Shown here in pieces: positions 43,541 to 53,283 of a DNA stretch of 64,000 nucleotides. The position numbers and the translations under genes were made by a program. Origin of the DNA: Mobiluncus massiliensis (GTDB taxonomy: Bacteria > Actinomycetota > Actinomycetes > Actinomycetales > Actinomycetaceae); the NCBI RefSeq assembly GCF_949769255.1, contig NZ_OX458329.1, positions 620,001-684,000 on the forward strand. The letters are read 5' to 3'. The stretch's first letter is position 1; the number at the start of each line of letters is the position of its first letter. The notes below the pieces were generated by a model. It saw nothing but the letters and a program-made list of their open reading frames with translations, searched no databases and was not told the origin of the DNA.

Positions 43541-44827
43541 GTGAACTTGGAATTACCGAAAATTACCCGACGGCGCAGTCCCGAAGTGCTGGCGCCGGCG
43601 GGAAACTTGCGGGTGCTGAAAACCGCGGTGGATTTCGGAGCTGACGCGGTGTACTGCGGCGGGGCAGAGTTTGGGATGCGCGCCGCTCCGAAAAACTTTA
43701 CGTTAGAGGATTTTGAACAAGGCGTTCGCTATGCTCATGCCCACGATACTCGCGTATATGCCACCGTGAATATCATTCCTGGCAATTCTGAGGTGGCGGG
43801 AATGAACGCTTATCTGGGAGCGCTGGCGGAAATCGGGGTGGATGCGCTCATTGTCACGGACATCGGCATTCTCATGGCAGCGCGACAGATTGCTCCGCAT
43901 ACCGAGCTGCATATTTCCACGCAAGCCGGGGTGATGAATTATCAGGCCGCCGCCGCTTTGCATGAGCTGGGGGCAAAACGGGTTGTTTTGGCTCGCGAGA
44001 TGAGCCTGCCGGAAATTCGAGAAATGCGCGCCAAGATCCCCGCTGACCTTGAGATTGAGGCTTTCGTGCACGGTTCCATGTGCATGGCATTTTCGGGGCG
44101 CTGTCTCATTTCCAAATACACCACGGGACGGGATGCCAATCACGGGGACTGCGCCCAAAGCTGTCGATGGAAATACCATGTAGTCGAGGAAAAACGCCCC
44201 GGCGAGTTTTTCCCCGTTGAAGTGACCGAGGGTGGCACCTACCTGTTTAATTCTCAGGATTTGAACATGCTGGCGCACGTTGATGAGGTCATTGCCGCCG
44301 GGGTTACCAGTCTGAAAATCGAAGGTCGCGCCAAGGGCGAGTATTACGTCGCGGCGCTGACCAATGCTTATAAGACCGCGGTCACCACCTACCTGAATGG
44401 AAGGGAAAACGTGACCGAAATGGCTTGTGACGGCGCTTTTGCCCTACCCGAATGGGTCTTGCAGGAACCGTACAAAGTCACCCACCGTGAATACGGTACC
44501 GGCTTTTTCTACCCCGAAAAACCGGCGGAGGAAAGTGTTACCCGAGGAGGGTATATTAGTGATTGGCTTTGGTTGGGAACCGCGGTGGATTACGATGCCA
44601 TAGCGCAGCGCCTGACGGTGCTGTCTCGCAACAAGATTGTGCCCGGACAGCAGGTAGAGTTCCTGATTCCGGGAACCGAGCCGATTTTATTCGAGATTCC
44701 CTCCGCAGGGATACGCGACGAAGCAGGGGAAACAGTGAGTGAAATCAATCACCCGGCCCACGAGTTTTCCTTCCCTTGCGAGAGGGTGATTTCTCCCGGT
44801 GCCATGCTGCGCGGAAAAGTTCGCTAA
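43541..44827 (+). CDS. U32 family peptidase-like protein
   Basis: A 428-aa U32 protein. The N-terminal TIM-barrel-like domain has SPEVLAPAGNLRVLKTAVDFGADAVYCGG; the family signature EAFVHGSMCMAFSGRCLISKY is near residue 180; cysteines in NHGDCAQSCRWKY could carry an iron-sulfur cluster. The C-terminal domain (about 340-428) fits the collagenase-associated fold. Members are now known mainly as RNA (tRNA or rRNA) hydroxylation enzymes (TrhP, RlhA) rather than proteases. GTG 43541 has AAAGG upstream. Anaerobic or facultative bacteria commonly carry such genes; in Actinobacteria it is less usual. Confidence 0.87.
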   Translation: MNLELPKITRRRSPEVLAPAGNLRVLKTAVDFGADAVYCGGAEFGMRAAPKNFTLEDFEQGVRYAHAHDTRVYATVNIIPGNSEVAGMNAYLGALAEIGVDALIVTDIGILMAARQIAPHTELHISTQAGVMNYQAAAALHELGAKRVVLAREMSLPEIREMRAKIPADLEIEAFVHGSMCMAFSGRCLISKYTTGRDANHGDCAQSCRWKYHVVEEKRPGEFFPVEVTEGGTYLFNSQDLNMLAHVDEVIAAGVTSLKIEGRAKGEYYVAALTNAYKTAVTTYLNGRENVTEMACDGAFALPEWVLQEPYKVTHREYGTGFFYPEKPAEESVTRGGYISDWLWLGTAVDYDAIAQRLTVLSRNKIVPGQQVEFLIPGTEPILFEIPSAGIRDEAGETVSEINHPAHEFSFPCERVISPGAMLRGKVR

Positions 44828-44914
44828 TGCGTCTGCGCCGAGTGTCTGGGTGGATAAGGCCGCGTGTCTGTTCAGGAAATAGAGTTCAATCTGGGCTTGG
44901 GCTAGGGTGTAAGG

Positions 44915-45595
44915 GTGCACATTGAGTATCAAAATGATTTGAAACCCGGTCAAGCCGAGATTTTGGTTCGCGAGCTGCTGGAAGTCTCTTTCGGACCCGA
45001 AGAACTGGGGGATCCCGGTGATTTGATTCAGCAGCTAACGGGTGGGGAACTGCAAGTATTCTCCGCGTGGGACGGTTCGCGGCCTTTGGGTGCGGCTATC
45101 GGTTGGCTCGCCACCACAGAAATCACGATGCTCAGTTGGCTGGCGGTCAGCCCCCTGACCCGCGGACATGGCGTAGGCTCTGAACTGTTTCAGAGAGCTA
45201 TTTCGCAGTGGGAATCGCGCCACAGCCCTCTCTTGATTCTGGGAGAAGTGGAAAATCCTCACCACCACGTAGCCTCTGAACAGTACGGCGACCCGCGTCG
45301 GCGGTGGGCGTTTTATCAACGATTGGGCGCTAAACACCTGGACTTTCCTTTTGAGATGCCCCGACTCAGCCCAGATGTACCGGTGGGCGAGGACATGTGG
45401 CTGGTGAGTTTTGCCGGCCGGGCGCACGGCGCTATTGACCCGCAAACCGGCGAGCTCTCCGGTCTGGGGGTGGGCAGTGCCCTGCGGGAATTCCTCGATA
45501 CCTACCTGAAAGACAGCGCCGAGACACGTGACGCGAACGGCAACTACCGTCCGCCGGTGGAGCGGATGTTGGACGCAGCCGCGCAACTCGATTAG
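44915..45595 (+). CDS. GNAT-family N-acetyltransferase
   Basis: A 226-aa protein with the GNAT core: strand AAIGWLATTEITMLSWLAVSPLTRGHGVGSELFQRAI contains the acetyl-CoA loop (R/Q-x-x-G-x-G/A form RGHGVG). The C-terminal extension is acidic and not recognised. The substrate is unknown. It starts at GTG 44915 with the AGGGT of the upstream region as a weak ribosome site. It is convergent with the sugar kinase gene. Confidence 0.75.
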   Translation: MHIEYQNDLKPGQAEILVRELLEVSFGPEELGDPGDLIQQLTGGELQVFSAWDGSRPLGAAIGWLATTEITMLSWLAVSPLTRGHGVGSELFQRAISQWESRHSPLLILGEVENPHHHVASEQYGDPRRRWAFYQRLGAKHLDFPFEMPRLSPDVPVGEDMWLVSFAGRAHGAIDPQTGELSGLGVGSALREFLDTYLKDSAETRDANGNYRPPVERMLDAAAQLD

Positions 45596-45650
45596 TTTCA
45601 GGCCTGGGGAAACTACGATAGCTGCGAGGATTTTCCGTACGTGATGCGGT

Positions 45651-46616
45651 CTAGAGCATGGGGTCTGCGGTGAGAATTTCCGCGACTTCGGAACGTGTGG
45701 GGGAGTATGCTCCGACCTTGCTGACCGTGAGTCCCGAAGTGATGGTGGCGCGGTGCAAAGCCGCCTGTACGTCACTCAATCGGGCTTGCCGCAGGCGCTG
45801 TTTGGCTGGCGCCGAGCCGAGCAGTCCATCGTCCAGTAACCCGGAAATCAGCCCCGCCATGAAAGAATCCCCGGCACCCACGGTGTCGGCGACCTCGATA
45901 TTGAGCGGATCAACCACCAACATATCCCGGTCATTGGCGCAAAGTGCATAGGAACCCCACGGTCCGCGGGTAGCAACAATCAGACCCGGCCCCATCTCTT
46001 TCCATTTGTGCAGTACAGACTCGAGGGGTACGTCATCGCCGTAGAGCCAGGCAATGTCCTCATCGCTGGCTTTCACCACATCGGCCAGGCTGATGATTTC
46101 CTCGATTTGAGAGCGGACTTCCTCGGGGCTGCCCATCAGTGAAGGTCGAATATTCGGGTCGTAGCTGACGGTTCCCCGGATTGCCATCGATTTGACCGCG
46201 CTCATCACTGCAGAAGCGCCGGGCGCGAGCGTAGCTGCGAAACTGCCGGTATGCAGGTGGCTAAGCTGAGTTGCGTCCGGCAGCGGTGGCACTTGCCAAT
46301 CCAGCTCGAAGTCGTAGGTCGCCCGACCGGCGGAGTCAATATGGGCGTTAGCAATCGGTGTTTTCTCGGCGTTAGCGCTGCCCGCGACAATGTCTACCCC
46401 GGCGGAGTGCAGATGCTTTTCGAGGCTGTGACCGCGGGCGTCATTTCCCCACCAGGAAGCGAGTGTGGTGGGGTGTCCCAAACTGGCCAAACCGCACGCC
46501 ACATTGAAGGGGCTACCGCCCACCTTTTCTTCAACCTCGCCGGCACGCTCAATGACGTCAATAAGCGCTTCACCCAAGCACAGTATCGGCAAACACGTTG
46601 AGTTCGTTTCTGTCAT
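45651..46616 (-). CDS. PfkB-family carbohydrate kinase (fructokinase-like)
   Basis: A 321-aa sugar kinase of the ribokinase/PfkB family. It starts CLGEALIDVIE, has GGSPFNVACGLASLG near residue 40 (first PfkB signature region), and DTVGAGDSFMAGLISGLL near residue 245 (second signature with the catalytic Asp). The GSPFNVA and DYDPNIR-like YDPNIRPSL motifs favour fructokinase. ATG 46616 has GGAG 8 nt upstream; a longer frame to 46712 adds a non-homologous N-terminus. No sugar transporter is adjacent. Confidence 0.88.
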   Translation of the reverse strand: MTETNSTCLPILCLGEALIDVIERAGEVEEKVGGSPFNVACGLASLGHPTTLASWWGNDARGHSLEKHLHSAGVDIVAGSANAEKTPIANAHIDSAGRATYDFELDWQVPPLPDATQLSHLHTGSFAATLAPGASAVMSAVKSMAIRGTVSYDPNIRPSLMGSPEEVRSQIEEIISLADVVKASDEDIAWLYGDDVPLESVLHKWKEMGPGLIVATRGPWGSYALCANDRDMLVVDPLNIEVADTVGAGDSFMAGLISGLLDDGLLGSAPAKQRLRQARLSDVQAALHRATITSGLTVSKVGAYSPTRSEVAEILTADPML

Positions 46617-46810
46617 GATTGTTACTCCACACTTAGTAAATCGGACATTTCTGCCAGCGTAATGTCCTTCGTTTCCGGCATAACTTTCAGTACTCTCAGC
46701 TTTTGAGCGCACATACCAATCAAGAATACTAGGAATGACCAGCCGCCGCCCGGAAATGTAATCCCAGAAACAATCCGCCTGAAGTTATGGTGACTTTTTG
46801 GATTTTGTCA

Positions 46811-48559
46811 TTAATGCTGCTGTCGAGAACTAATTTCCCAGCTTGAAATGGCGTTCGAAGCTGTGAGGAAATCACGGAATGGACCTTCCTCAGCAGTTAG
46901 CTCGGCTACCGAACCAGCTTGTATGACATGTGCCCCCGAAGCATCGTCGGGCTGTAAAAATACGACCTTATCAGCATCTCGAATGGTTGAGAGTCGATGC
47001 GCGACAACAACTACAGTTCGACCCACAGCCAGGTCACTAATTACTTTGGTGATGGCTGATTCATTCTCGCTATCCAATGCAGAAGTAATCTCGTCTAGCA
47101 ACAAAATCGGGGCGTCTTTTAAGAAAGCGCGAGCAATTGCCACTCGCTGACGCTCCCCACCAGAGAGGCTTTGACCAGCTGGTCCGACATTTGTCTGCCA
47201 ACCATGGGGCAGAGCCTCGATGACTTTATCCAGTTGCGCACGTTTGGCAGCCGATTCAAGTTCGGCGTCACTCGCATCGGGTTTAGCTATCCTGAGGTTT
47301 TCCGCAATAGTCATATCGAACAGATAGACATCCTGGAACACGAACGAAATCATTTCCATGAGGTCTTTGGTGGGAATATCCCGTACATCTGCGCCACCGA
47401 TTTTCACGGAACCGGAATTGGCATCCCAGAACCTGCCAACCAGACGCAAAATGGTTGATTTACCAGCTCCAGAGGGGCCCACCAGAGCCGTAATCTGTCC
47501 CTGTTCAGCCACCAGATTGATGTCATTCAAGACCTGGCAATCATCCACGTAGCGGAAAGAAACTCCCTTGAACTCGATGTCTTCGCCCTGAGGATGCTTT
47601 TGTTGAGTTGCGTTCGGCTCGGGAAGCGGTCTGGCATCTATAATCTCGGTTACGGAGTCGAGGGCTACCTTTACGTTATTCAGCTCGGAAGCAATCAAAG
47701 CGGCTTTCGTCAAGGGGTATAGCATCCGAGCGGTAATCGCCATAATCGCTAAAAACGTGATGGGGGTAAGGGCAGCTTGGTTCACCAGGCACACTCCCAC
47801 GCACACTATGGCAGCAAAAGCGGTGTGTACCACAAAGGTAAAAGCCTGCCCCGGTCGGCTTTTGATTCTCAGCCCGTCGAGAGTTGCTTTCGAATCTGCC
47901 TTCAGTGCGATAGTAACCGGATCCCAAGAACTGGACCTGCCCGTCGCTCGTAGGACGGTCTGGAGCCGGGCAAATTCAATCAGTCGACCAGCGGCTTGTT
48001 GCGCAGAACGATCTTCTAGCTCATTTGCCCTGGTGAGAGCAGCTTGCATACCTCGCCAGATGAGATAGAGCGGGATGATTACCGCGGTCATGATTAATGC
48101 CAGAGGCCAAGAAATGAATGCGGTGGCAATAATCATCACCAACGGCACGATGAATGAGTTACAAAGCGTTGGAATCACGATTGAGGCAAAGTGTGACAGC
48201 GTGTTCACCTCTCGGGAAGTCGCATTGGCGACTGCCGCCTCTCGCTTTGCGTTGAACCAACCGAGCGGAAGTCCCAGTACGTGCTCAGCGATACGAGAAA
48301 TCATTGTGTCGCAAACTACAAAGACACTAACTCGATACGATGAAAACATGGCAACCGCGTCGACGATAAACGTTGCCAGACCCAGAACTGTCAGCACAAT
48401 CAGCCAAAACACAGTCTGGTCTGAACCGGAATAGAAACTCTGCATGAACCAGATTGTGACCGAAAGCGTCAACCCCTGCAGCACTGCTGAGGCTACGAAC
48501 CACGAAATTATGGTGCGAAGCTGTGCACCGTCAGCGATTTTAGTCATTGACTTCCACAT
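46811..48559 (-). CDS. ABC half-transporter, IrtB/YbtQ-like (iron import)
   Basis: A 582-aa half transporter: six membrane helices (residues about 15-310), then an ATPase with Walker A GPSGAGKST, signature LSGGERQR and Walker B ILLLDEIT. Helix loops with VCDTMISRIAEHVLGLPLGWFNAKREA match the exporter-fold importers IrtA/IrtB and YbtP/YbtQ. These import ferric siderophores in mycobacteria and Yersinia. It is the last gene of the iron-box operon and lies 8 bp after its partner. ATG 48547 is an alternative start with GGAAG upstream. Confidence 0.85.
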   Translation of the reverse strand: MWKSMTKIADGAQLRTIISWFVASAVLQGLTLSVTIWFMQSFYSGSDQTVFWLIVLTVLGLATFIVDAVAMFSSYRVSVFVVCDTMISRIAEHVLGLPLGWFNAKREAAVANATSREVNTLSHFASIVIPTLCNSFIVPLVMIIATAFISWPLALIMTAVIIPLYLIWRGMQAALTRANELEDRSAQQAAGRLIEFARLQTVLRATGRSSSWDPVTIALKADSKATLDGLRIKSRPGQAFTFVVHTAFAAIVCVGVCLVNQAALTPITFLAIMAITARMLYPLTKAALIASELNNVKVALDSVTEIIDARPLPEPNATQQKHPQGEDIEFKGVSFRYVDDCQVLNDINLVAEQGQITALVGPSGAGKSTILRLVGRFWDANSGSVKIGGADVRDIPTKDLMEMISFVFQDVYLFDMTIAENLRIAKPDASDAELESAAKRAQLDKVIEALPHGWQTNVGPAGQSLSGGERQRVAIARAFLKDAPILLLDEITSALDSENESAITKVISDLAVGRTVVVVAHRLSTIRDADKVVFLQPDDASGAHVIQAGSVAELTAEEGPFRDFLTASNAISSWEISSRQQH

Positions 48560-48567
48560 ATCCTGAC

Positions 48568-50304
48568 CTACCTAACCATCTGAGTCCGCCACATCGTGGC
48601 ATAGCGCCCGTCTTTTTCCATTAATTCATCGTGGCAACCACGCTCAACAATCCGACCGTCTTCGATTACCAAGATTTGATCTGCATTGCGGATTGTCGCC
48701 AGACGATGCGCAATAACAATTACCGTTTTACCCGTGGTTAACTTCGCGAGAGCTTCATGTATTTGCTGCTCGGAGCGGGGATCAGCTTGGGCTGTCGCCT
48801 CGTCAAGAATCAGAATCGAAGCATCCTGCAGATATGCCCGAGCCAGTGCCACACGCTGTTTTTCCCCACCGGAGAGGAACCCACCCTCGTCACCCAAAAT
48901 CGTGTCATAGCCATTTGGTAGCTGCATGATGCGCTCGTGAATACAGGCGGCTTTCGCGGCTGCTTCTACTTCCGAGAGACTGGCGTCAGGTTTGGCTAGC
49001 GCAATGTTATTAAATACGCTGTCATGAGCGAGCGCCACCTCTTGCAGCATTATTGCCACGGAACCGAGCAACAAAGTATTACTGGCATCGCGCACGTCAA
49101 CCCCATTGACCAAAACTGTCCCGCTGTCCGCTTCATAGAACCGGGCAATCAGTTTTGCCAACGTTGACTTGCCGCCACCTGAGGGACCGACCAGGGCAGT
49201 GACCGTGCCCGGCTGGGCGGTAAAGGAAACCTCTTTGACAGCTGGCGTGTCTGGTTCATACGAGAAAGTGACGTCGCGCATCTCCACTCTGCCCACGTCA
49301 GAGGCATCACCCGTAGTTTGGCTACCGAATTTCATTGGTTCCAGAGAAAGTAATTTGACAGTACTCTGCGCAGCGAGTCTCGCTTCGTAGAGATGCTGTA
49401 ACAGACTGATTAGCGTGGCTAAGCCATCGGGAACACCCGGTGCAATCAAAAAGAATGGCAGAGTATCGGCAATCTGCATCCAACCGTTCTTTACGAAAAC
49501 AACTGTCAACAGTGCCACAGTCACAAAAATCACTGCGGGACGAAGCAGCGCACCGATACTAGAAACGGCTTTACCTGATTGTGAAACCCAGCTGTACGAG
49601 ATGCTGGAAAATTTTTCTCTGGCCTCATTGAACTTAGTTTTTGTGGCGTCTACGGCTTGAAAGTTTTTAATCTCTTTGATGCCTTCCAGCATTTCCACGG
49701 TGGCATTAGCCAGACCGGTTTGCGCCTCCCCAAAACGCGCGGTTAAGTCGCCGTACCCGCGCATATTGAGTACGTAAATTAACGAAATTACGGCAATCCA
49801 GAGACCAAACAGCACCAGGCACAATCGCCAATCCACCCACAGCAGGTAGCCGAACCCCGCGACCAGAGACATAACCGCATTCGTGGCATCCCCGGGTAGG
49901 TGCGCCACCATGGTGTGTACGGCCGCAGTATCGTCACAAACCATCTTTCTGATTTGCCCGCGCGAGTAGGCGTTTACCTGACCCAGGGGCAAATTGGCTA
50001 ATGCGTCGACAACTTGTTGACGCATCTTGTGGCGAAGTTTTGCCTCGGAGAGGTGCGTAACGCCCAGACCTGCTACGTAGAGAGACTGTCCGATAAAAAG
50101 TGAGATGAAGGCACTTGCAGCCCAGAACCAGATGTTTCCGGTCAGACCGTCTCTAGTAACACTGTGTAGCCAAATTAGAGCCATTTGGTGCAGCGAGATG
50201 TACGGCATTATGCCTAGTATTGCCCCACATGCGGTGAGCAGAGCGGAGACAAACATCGATGTTCTTGCGGGTTTAATTAAGTCTGCAACAGACATTTTTT
50301 TCAT
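48568..50304 (-). CDS. ABC half-transporter, IrtA/YbtP-like partner (iron import)
   Basis: A 578-aa half transporter with six helices and an ATPase carrying Walker A GPSGGGKST, signature LSGGEKQR and Walker B ILILDEAT. The helix region KLRHKMRQQVVDALANLPLGQVNAYSRGQI resembles the YbtP/IrtA branch. It would pair with the next protein as a heterodimer. AAAGG is 6-7 nt before ATG 50304. The gene is 10 bp downstream of the ECF gene, so it belongs to the same operon. The combination of IrtAB-like proteins and an ECF importer in one operon is unusual. Confidence 0.85.
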   Translation of the reverse strand: MKKMSVADLIKPARTSMFVSALLTACGAILGIMPYISLHQMALIWLHSVTRDGLTGNIWFWAASAFISLFIGQSLYVAGLGVTHLSEAKLRHKMRQQVVDALANLPLGQVNAYSRGQIRKMVCDDTAAVHTMVAHLPGDATNAVMSLVAGFGYLLWVDWRLCLVLFGLWIAVISLIYVLNMRGYGDLTARFGEAQTGLANATVEMLEGIKEIKNFQAVDATKTKFNEAREKFSSISYSWVSQSGKAVSSIGALLRPAVIFVTVALLTVVFVKNGWMQIADTLPFFLIAPGVPDGLATLISLLQHLYEARLAAQSTVKLLSLEPMKFGSQTTGDASDVGRVEMRDVTFSYEPDTPAVKEVSFTAQPGTVTALVGPSGGGKSTLAKLIARFYEADSGTVLVNGVDVRDASNTLLLGSVAIMLQEVALAHDSVFNNIALAKPDASLSEVEAAAKAACIHERIMQLPNGYDTILGDEGGFLSGGEKQRVALARAYLQDASILILDEATAQADPRSEQQIHEALAKLTTGKTVIVIAHRLATIRNADQILVIEDGRIVERGCHDELMEKDGRYATMWRTQMVR

Positions 50305-50314
50305 GTAAAGCCTT

Positions 50315-52582
50315 TCAGAAAAATAGACATAATATGGTGGTCACGATCCAGATTGCGGCCACCAGCACCCAGTCGCGTCCTCGCCAAGGGGCGGAAATTA
50401 ACTCGGTACGTTTAGGGAAAGCGCCGAAGCCCCGAGAATCCATCGACAACGCGACTCTCTCACCGTGTTGAACCGCAAGAATCGCCAACGGAACCAGCGA
50501 GCCTGCCCAACGTGCTACTGGTGCAAAGATTCCGTAGCGCTGCCCGACTCCACGCAGAGCTTTTGCGGTTCGCAGTACTTTGAAGTCGTTCTGGAAGCGA
50601 ATAATGAAACTCACCGACGCGATACCGGCGGATGTGATTCGGTAGGGCACTTTAAAAGTCTGGTTTAAGCACACCAGCATCTTTGTCGGGTCGCTATAGA
50701 TGCCCGAAAGCAGAACTAAAGCTATCAGAGCTCCAATTCCGCTACCGGCGGCATAGTTCGTGCCAACATCGTTTAGCCTTGACGCCATAGAGAGAAGGTC
50801 GTTGTGAGAGAACATCCAAATCATAAAGACAGCAACCAGCCACGAACCGAGAATGCTTCCCCAGGTACGTGTCCGGTTTGCTCCTGCCAACAGCATCGCC
50901 AGGCTGGACACGGAGAGCAGCGAAAAATTAACCACCGGATTTTTGAGGACGAATATCGTCACCATGAGCGGTGCAAGTGCGATAAACAAAGTCAGGGGAT
51001 TGAAGCTGTCGAAAAGACCGCGGGTTTTGCGTTGCGGGGTGGCAGCCGGAGCCTCCACCTGCGGGGAAAATGGCAGTGCGATTATGTGTGAGCAGTATTT
51101 TTGGGCGAGCTCCAGATCATGCGTAGCCATAATGACTAGGTGCCCTGCAGAGCACAGTTGCTGGATGAACTCCATCAACTCGCAAGTGTTTGCCCAGTCT
51201 TGTCCGTAAGTCGGCTCATCGAGAACGATTACTTTGCGTTGCTCCGCCACCATCGTAGCGACGGAAAGCCGGCGCTGTTGACCACCAGAAAGCGTTAGCG
51301 GATGCTGCTCGCTGACCGCTTTCAGATGGAAACGATTCAAAAGGTCGTTGATTTGGGAATCCGTTACCTTTCCGACGCTCAGTTCTTTGCGTACGGTGGC
51401 TGCCACCATCTGGTGTTCAGGATTCTGAAACACATAACCTACCTGGTGACTGCCCTTTTTTAGGGGGACGCCTGTAACCGAAGCATTGCCCTCGAAACGC
51501 AGCAGACCGGCAAGGGCGGAGAGCATTGATGATTTTCCGGCACCGTTTTGTCCGATTACTGCGACGAAATCGCCAGCAGCGAACTCTGCGCTGATACTTG
51601 GACAGCGTCGCGGTACCGAAAAGTCATTTAGCTTCAGCAGTGCCTCCGGTCGCGCGGATACCGGCTCTCCGGTCTCGTGCCATCCCGAGTCGTCCCTCAT
51701 CCAGTATTTAACTTGATTGCCACAAAACTCGTTTAGCTGAGGCAATTCAATGCCGGCTTCGGAGCAAGTTAGCGTTTCCTTGTACCCCGAACGGATCGCT
51801 CGCGGCAACCAGATTCCGCAACGCGCTAATTCCTGAGTGTGGTTTAAGAACACTTCTCGAGGTGTCCCCGCCGCGATGATTTCACCTTTTTCGTTCAACG
51901 CAAGCACGGAGTCACAGATTGGCAGCAACGGATCTAAATCATGGTCAATCACGATGACGCCGATGCCCTGGTGAACCAGCTGTTCAATTAGGTCATAGAA
52001 GTCTCTACGTCCTAGGCTGTCAATCGTTGAGGTGGGTTCATCCAGAACCAGCAACTTCGGGCGCATTGCCAGCACCACAGCTATTGCCAGACGCTGACGT
52101 TGTCCACCAGACAAGGTCCAAGGACTATCATGTAGCTTTTCGCCCAAGCCGACCTGCGCAGCAGCATGTGCCACCCGCGATTCAATCGTATCGGGATCCA
52201 GACAGAGATTTTGTAGTGCAAACGCGATGTCATCATGCACGCTACGCGTGATTACGGCAGCATCGGGATTCTGCCCCACATAGGCAACCTGTCGGGCGAT
52301 AAACTCTACACTGGCATCGGCGATTTGTGTTCCACACAACTCAACACAGCCTGAATACTCACTCGGTAAACAATGCGGTATCAATCCACAGACGGTTCTG
52401 ACCAAAGTGGTTTTACCGCAGCCCGAGGGACCAATGACAGCACAAACTTGTCCCTCCAGGTAGCTCAGGTCGACATCAGACAGAACCCACTTGTCTTGAC
52501 CATAATAGTGGACACTAAGCCCCCGAACTTTCAGGCTCTCTTTGACCTGATTGCATGTCTGATTAAGCACGGTTAGCCACAC
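50315..52582 (-). CDS. Fused ECF energising module (EcfA-EcfA'-EcfT)
   Basis: A 755-aa protein holding two ATPase domains and a membrane domain. The first ATPase has GPSGCGKTT, LSGGQRQR and LLVLDEPT (residues about 15-260); the second has GQNGAGKSS, LSGGQQRR and VIVLDEPT (about 315-500); then EcfT-like helices (about 525-755) with ALRGVGQR and SMDSRGFGAFPKR, the coupling-helix motifs. This is the YkoD/YkoC content in one chain. It powers the adjacent S component. It starts at GTG 52582, overlapping the S-component gene by 20 bp; GTG 52570 is an alternative. The substrate is inferred as iron-related from the operon. Confidence 0.9.
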   Translation of the reverse strand: MWLTVLNQTCNQVKESLKVRGLSVHYYGQDKWVLSDVDLSYLEGQVCAVIGPSGCGKTTLVRTVCGLIPHCLPSEYSGCVELCGTQIADASVEFIARQVAYVGQNPDAAVITRSVHDDIAFALQNLCLDPDTIESRVAHAAAQVGLGEKLHDSPWTLSGGQRQRLAIAVVLAMRPKLLVLDEPTSTIDSLGRRDFYDLIEQLVHQGIGVIVIDHDLDPLLPICDSVLALNEKGEIIAAGTPREVFLNHTQELARCGIWLPRAIRSGYKETLTCSEAGIELPQLNEFCGNQVKYWMRDDSGWHETGEPVSARPEALLKLNDFSVPRRCPSISAEFAAGDFVAVIGQNGAGKSSMLSALAGLLRFEGNASVTGVPLKKGSHQVGYVFQNPEHQMVAATVRKELSVGKVTDSQINDLLNRFHLKAVSEQHPLTLSGGQQRRLSVATMVAEQRKVIVLDEPTYGQDWANTCELMEFIQQLCSAGHLVIMATHDLELAQKYCSHIIALPFSPQVEAPAATPQRKTRGLFDSFNPLTLFIALAPLMVTIFVLKNPVVNFSLLSVSSLAMLLAGANRTRTWGSILGSWLVAVFMIWMFSHNDLLSMASRLNDVGTNYAAGSGIGALIALVLLSGIYSDPTKMLVCLNQTFKVPYRITSAGIASVSFIIRFQNDFKVLRTAKALRGVGQRYGIFAPVARWAGSLVPLAILAVQHGERVALSMDSRGFGAFPKRTELISAPWRGRDWVLVAAIWIVTTILCLFF

Positions 52583-53168
52583 CCACGCCTGCCTTGTTCA
52601 ACAGGCGAGTAATGCCTACAGTTACCAGCCCGCCCAGCAGGGCTGAAACGACAGAAGTAACCACATATGCCGTGCCAAACGGTATCCCTACAGTTTCCTT
52701 GAGAAAAGTCAAGTAGAGGAGTCCATTCAACAGACCAAAAACCGCTGCAGAAATCAAGAATGCCCAGGTCTTCCACTGGCGGTAAAGCATTACTGCGAGT
52801 GGAACTTCGATGTACAGTCCCCCTATCAGATTTCCGATTATAGCCATGGGACCGGTAGGCGTGACGAAGATACAAATTACGCCGATAATGAGGGAGGCTA
52901 GCATGGTGGCACCAGGACGGCGAACAATCGTCGAAGGTAACAGATAGGGGATAACCCAAAACCCCATGATGGAACAGCCAATCAAAACGCCCCGCGGGGA
53001 AGTAGCAAGCAGTGGTGCAATGTAGTTCAGTGGAAGCAAAATAATTAGCCCAACCACTGCCAATGCAGCTACGGTCATCAAATTCCGTGTTCCGAGTACG
53101 GAGTTTGCCAATCCTGTTCTGGATGAAGTGTGTACCGTTGCTGTTGTTTCCTCAATAATTTCAGTCAT
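52563..53168 (-). CDS. YkoE-like ECF substrate-binding (S) component
   Basis: A 201-aa protein with about five or six membrane helices after a 30-residue cytoplasmic N-terminus (MTEIIEETTATVHTSSRTG). IVRRPGATMLASLIIGV and NLIGGLYIEVPLAVMLYRQWKTW resemble YkoE, the S component of a thiamine-precursor system, but the regulation here suggests another ligand. ATG 53168 is chosen because TAAGAG lies upstream; a longer frame to 53213 overlaps the promoter. The iron box lies 49-67 bp upstream. S components are not distinguished by sequence alone; iron-siderophore or heme is the best guess. Confidence 0.82.
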   Translation of the reverse strand: MTEIIEETTATVHTSSRTGLANSVLGTRNLMTVAALAVVGLIILLPLNYIAPLLATSPRGVLIGCSIMGFWVIPYLLPSTIVRRPGATMLASLIIGVICIFVTPTGPMAIIGNLIGGLYIEVPLAVMLYRQWKTWAFLISAAVFGLLNGLLYLTFLKETVGIPFGTAYVVTSVVSALLGGLVTVGITRLLNKAGVGVANRA

Positions 53169-53216
53169 AACTCTTACCAAAACCCTCTCAGACAATGAAT
53201 AACAAAAAAGCATTAA

Positions 53217-53235
53217 TTAGGTTAGCCTAACCTCG
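53217..53235 (-). promoter_or_regulatory. DtxR/IdeR iron box
   Basis: TTAGGTTAGCCTAACCTCG matches the DtxR/IdeR palindrome TTAGGTTAG-C-CTAACCTAA at 17 of 19 positions. It lies 49-67 bp before the S-component start. On the minus strand TTGGCG and TTAATG, 17 bp apart, flank or overlap the palindrome as plausible -35 and -10, so repressor binding would block the promoter when iron is plentiful. Confidence 0.85.
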
Positions 53236-53283
53236 CCAAAATTGAAAGTACAGGTTTAACTGGGGTTTTAGGTGTAAAAATTT

